A DNA stretch of 23,097 bases from Marinilabilia sp. UBA5340. Its GTDB lineage: Bacteria > Bacteroidota > Bacteroidia > Bacteroidales > Marinilabiliaceae. Of this stretch, positions 20,415 through 23,097 are shown in pieces. Location: contig DHQK01000028.1 of assembly GCA_002411085.1 (NCBI GenBank), positions 11,635 through 34,731 on the forward strand, given 5' to 3'. A program made the translations under genes and the position numbers. The first letter of the stretch is position 1; every line of letters starts with the position of its first letter. Under the pieces are notes generated by a model, which saw only the letters and a list, made by a program, of their open reading frames with translations, ran no database searches and was not told the origin of the DNA.

Positions 20415-21860
20415 ATGAATATAAGATTTGTACTGAACATATTGGGCCGGGTGTTGGTCATCCTGGGGCTTTTCATGTGCACTAACTTTATTTGGGTTTT
20501 TGCTTATGATGAAGCAACTTTCTGGGGGCATTTTTATGCCTGTCTCATCACCCTGCTTGGTGGTGCCGGACTTTACCTGGGCTCATCGTTGAATTTGAAA
20601 CCCAGTTTGGGGCTCAGAGAAAGTTACCTGACGGTTACATTTGCCTGGGTAGTGATTTCTGCTTTCAGTACATTGCCATTTTTATTTACGCATTCCATCC
20701 ACACCTTCGAGGATGCTTTTTTTGAATCGGTTTCCGGCCTTACCACAACCGGAGCTTCTATCCTGAACGATATAGAAGCCTTGCCTCGGAGTGTGCTGTA
20801 TTGGCGAAGTATGACCCACTGGATAGGGGGTATGGGAATCATCGTTTTGGTTGTAGCCATTCTTCCTATGCTCCGTGTAGGAGGGTATAATCTTTTCAAG
20901 TCGGAGGCTACCGGGATTTCCTATGAGAAACTGACACCTCGTACGGCTAGTACTGCCAAGCGGCTATGGGGTATCTATCTGGGTCTTACCTTTATTCAGG
21001 TTGTTTTCCTGATGTTTGGAAATATGGACTTTTTTGAGTCGTTGTGTCACAGCTTTGGAACTATCGCTACCGGAGGATTCTCCCCCAAAAATGATAGCAT
21101 TGCAGGGTATTCACCCTACATTCAGTATGTTATTACGGTTTTTATGCTGCTGGCAGGGATCAATTTTACGCTGCATTATTTTCTGATCAAAGGCAAATTT
21201 CAAAAGTTGAAAAGAAACGATGAGCTAAGAACCTACCTCGGTATTATTCTGGTTGCTGGTATCATTATTACGGTTGTGCTTATCCGACATCTCGATCTGG
21301 GTATTGAAGAAGCTTTTCGCAGGGCCTTTTTTCAGGTGGTTTCTATTATTACTTCCACAGGTTATATTACCGATGATTATCTGCTTTGGCCTACCCGTGG
21401 ATGGATCATTATTTTTCTTCTGTTTTTTGTGGGAGCGAGCGTAGGAAGTACCGGTGGTGGTATCAAGGTGATTCGGTTGGTCGTTGCCTTTAAGAGCTTT
21501 TATGTCAATTTTTTGAGGTTGTTGCATCCCAACTCAGTTATTGTGCTGCGCGTAAACGGTGAAGTGGTTGATGATGAAAAAGTGAGTACCATTCTCGGAT
21601 TTATTGTTCTCTATTTTATGACCGCTTTTGTGGGTACTGTAGTAATGATTTTTATGAATGTGGACGCCATGACTGCCATGGCTTCTGTGCTTTCATCGAT
21701 GGGAGCTATCGGACCGGCGTTTGGCGAAGTGGGTCCTACAAGTAACTTTGCCATGATACCTGATGGGGGCAAATATTTCCTTTCCTTTTTGATGATTCTT
21801 GGACGTCTGGAACTGACTACTGTATTTGTTTTGTTTACCCTTGATTTCTGGAAAGACTGA
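20415..21860 (+). CDS. trkH: TrkH-type potassium uptake protein
   Basis: A 481-residue inner-membrane protein with about ten hydrophobic segments and the four pore-loop repeats of the Trk/Ktr/HKT superfamily. The filter sequences are TTTGAS (110-115), IATGGF (217-222), ITSTGY (312-317) and SMGAIGPAFG (about 427-436). Other marks are HWIGGMGIIVLVVAILPMLRVGG (135-157) and GSTGGGIKVIR (344-354). It takes up K+ in partnership with a cytoplasmic NAD-binding TrkA subunit, which is not in this window. The gene has its own promoter. The following FemAB-type gene is 107 bases downstream on the same strand and could be partly read from here. Family call is secure; the energy source is not shown. Confidence 0.95.
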   Translation: MNIRFVLNILGRVLVILGLFMCTNFIWVFAYDEATFWGHFYACLITLLGGAGLYLGSSLNLKPSLGLRESYLTVTFAWVVISAFSTLPFLFTHSIHTFEDAFFESVSGLTTTGASILNDIEALPRSVLYWRSMTHWIGGMGIIVLVVAILPMLRVGGYNLFKSEATGISYEKLTPRTASTAKRLWGIYLGLTFIQVVFLMFGNMDFFESLCHSFGTIATGGFSPKNDSIAGYSPYIQYVITVFMLLAGINFTLHYFLIKGKFQKLKRNDELRTYLGIILVAGIIITVVLIRHLDLGIEEAFRRAFFQVVSIITSTGYITDDYLLWPTRGWIIIFLLFFVGASVGSTGGGIKVIRLVVAFKSFYVNFLRLLHPNSVIVLRVNGEVVDDEKVSTILGFIVLYFMTAFVGTVVMIFMNVDAMTAMASVLSSMGAIGPAFGEVGPTSNFAMIPDGGKYFLSFLMILGRLELTTVFVLFTLDFWKD

Positions 21861-21882
21861 TTTTTTATTCTGCATGAATTTT

Positions 21883-21890
21883 GTTTCCTT
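21883..21890 (+). promoter_or_regulatory. Weak promoter candidate of the FemAB-type gene
   Basis: TTTCCTTTGCCGCCAAAATCA around 21884-21904 resembles the trkH start region but has TT in place of TA in the -7 box. A T run lies at the -33 distance. This is one mismatch from the consensus. Confidence 0.25.
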
Positions 21891-21967
21891 TGCCGCCAAA
21901 ATCAGATAGATAGGCTTGAGACGAATGTTTTTTCGGCCTGAAAAACAGATTTCAAAAAGGATATATC

Positions 21968-23095
21968 ATGAATGTGGATGTGGAGCCTAAAGAAACAAGA
22001 GAGATCATTCCAACCAATGTATTGCAGCAGACGGCCTTTTGGGCCCGTTTGAAAAAGAAGCAGGGATGGGGTATCCGGGCTTTTGACCTTTCACTGGGGA
22101 AAAGTGAAGCTTTTCCGGAGACCCGTTTTGGAGAAGACGAACGGGAAGGAGATGTGCTGATAACCTTGCGTGCTATTGGTGGCGGACGCTATATGGCTTA
22201 TGTGCCTTTTGGCCCCGAGCAGTTGCCCGATCAGGAAAGAAGGGGAATATGGCTGGAAGAGATTTCAGAACAACTGCGGGGCTTTCTTCCTGATGATTGC
22301 CTTTTTATCCGGTACGATCTCTGCTGGGAATCTCCATGGGCCAACGAAGAGGATTTTTTTACGGATGAAGGTCTATGGCTGGGACCACCCGATACATACG
22401 TGCAAGAGATGCGCATGAATTTTGATACCCGTCATTTCAACTTACGCAAAGCCCCCTCAGATATGCTTCCGGCACATACGGTGATGTTGAATCTCAACAA
22501 AGGAGAAGAGACGCTTCTGTCGGAAATGAAATCTAAAACCCGCTACAACATTCGTTTATCCCAACGCAAAGGAGTAGGAGTGCGACATGCAGGGATGAAT
22601 GAACTGGATAAATGGTTTCGGCTTTATGATGAAACCTATTCCCGCAATCGTCTTGCAGCGAACGATATGGTCTTTTTCGAGCAGGTGTTTCAGACACGTG
22701 CCGACGATACCGAATCACCGGGAGAAGTGGACTTGTTGCTGGCCGAGAAAGATGGAGAACCATTGGCCGGTATGTTTCTGGCCCGCTCCGGAGAAAGGGC
22801 TACTTATCTTTATGGAGCTTCTACCAGTGAGAATCGGAATCTTCAGGCCAGCCATGCCCTTCAATGGGGTGCCATTCAGCGTAGTATCGAGGCCGGATGT
22901 CAGGAGTACGATATGTTTGGAATTGCTCCAACACCCGATCCGGAACACCCTATGTACGGACTTTATCGGTTCAAGACCGGATTTGGTGGAACCAAAATTC
23001 ATCGTCAGGGTTGTTGGGACTATCCTCTTGATGAGGAAGGTTATGAACAGTATCGTTTGGCAGAACTTAATGCTACCGGTTACCATCTGGGATAA
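21968..23095 (+). CDS. FemAB-family aminoacyl transferase-like protein
   Basis: A 375-residue cytoplasmic protein of the FemABX group, which has two acetyltransferase-like domains and adds amino acids from aminoacyl-tRNA to the peptidoglycan stem peptide or lipid II. The most telling segment is EMKSKTRYNIRLSQRKGVGV (about 186-205), the conserved basic motif of the group. Others are GGGRYMAYVPFGP (early domain), MFLARSGERATYLYGASTSENR (about 268-289), and the closing YGLYRFKTGFGG (about 331-342). The stop codon TAA lies at 23093-23095, two bases from the window edge, so the gene is complete. The specific transferred residue is unknown; Bacteroidota peptidoglycan often lacks bridges, so its substrate may differ from staphylococcal Fem factors. 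Confidence 0.9.
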   Translation: MNVDVEPKETREIIPTNVLQQTAFWARLKKKQGWGIRAFDLSLGKSEAFPETRFGEDEREGDVLITLRAIGGGRYMAYVPFGPEQLPDQERRGIWLEEISEQLRGFLPDDCLFIRYDLCWESPWANEEDFFTDEGLWLGPPDTYVQEMRMNFDTRHFNLRKAPSDMLPAHTVMLNLNKGEETLLSEMKSKTRYNIRLSQRKGVGVRHAGMNELDKWFRLYDETYSRNRLAANDMVFFEQVFQTRADDTESPGEVDLLLAEKDGEPLAGMFLARSGERATYLYGASTSENRNLQASHALQWGAIQRSIEAGCQEYDMFGIAPTPDPEHPMYGLYRFKTGFGGTKIHRQGCWDYPLDEEGYEQYRLAELNATGYHLG

Positions 23096-23097
23096 AG

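Overview
The window looks like a chromosomal stretch from a member of the Bacteroidota, probably a marine or sediment-type lineage such as Marinilabiliales (the lineage is inference). Three things point there. Perfect TAnnTTTG elements, the Bacteroidota -7 promoter motif, precede most transcription units. Two lipoproteins carry acidic residues right after the lipobox cysteine. Several families are typical of the phylum: curlin-repeat proteins, MntP, a 37-kDa nucleoid-associated protein, bTHX, and a gluzincin/propeller/barrel protein. No tRNA, rRNA, CRISPR array, phage gene or insertion sequence was seen.

Layout. 1-1290 (minus) is a thiamin operon: a TPP riboswitch, a THI4-type thiazole synthase, and the start of thiE running off the left edge. 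1341-2384 (minus) is an aldo/keto reductase with a strong terminator. 2636-3942 (plus) holds mntP and a DUF996 membrane protein. 4208-5230 (minus) holds a cold-shock protein and a lipoprotein. 5231-6043 is an 813-bp gap with repeat fragments and two dyads. 6044-8358 (plus) holds two curlin-repeat genes. 8581-9822 (plus) is a membrane-anchored metallophosphoesterase. 9961-12954 (minus) is a 997-residue envelope protein combining a gluzincin-type protease domain, a beta-propeller and a probable outer-membrane barrel. 13280-16409 (plus) holds a GH13 enzyme, the NdpA-like protein and a 37-codon ribosomal protein gene, bTHX. 16573-16680 is a long imperfect inverted repeat. 16847-17521 (minus) is a DUF2459 protein. 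17846-23095 (plus) holds an rRNA m5C methyltransferase, an exonuclease/phosphatase-fold lipoprotein, TrkH and a FemAB-type transferase.

How the genes work together. Only two groups are clearly functional units: the riboswitch-controlled thiamin genes and the curlin pair. The rest is mostly single-gene housekeeping, each gene with its own promoter. The curlin pair is the most distinctive part. Its larger protein has 21 curlin-type repeats, with a higher-order four-repeat unit of exactly 288 bp and recurring histidines at the predicted turns. The genes for its export (csgE, csgF, csgG) are not in this window. I saw no clear candidate for a wholly new system; the best leads are the curlin super-repeat, the gluzincin/propeller/barrel protein and the 16.6-kb inverted repeat.
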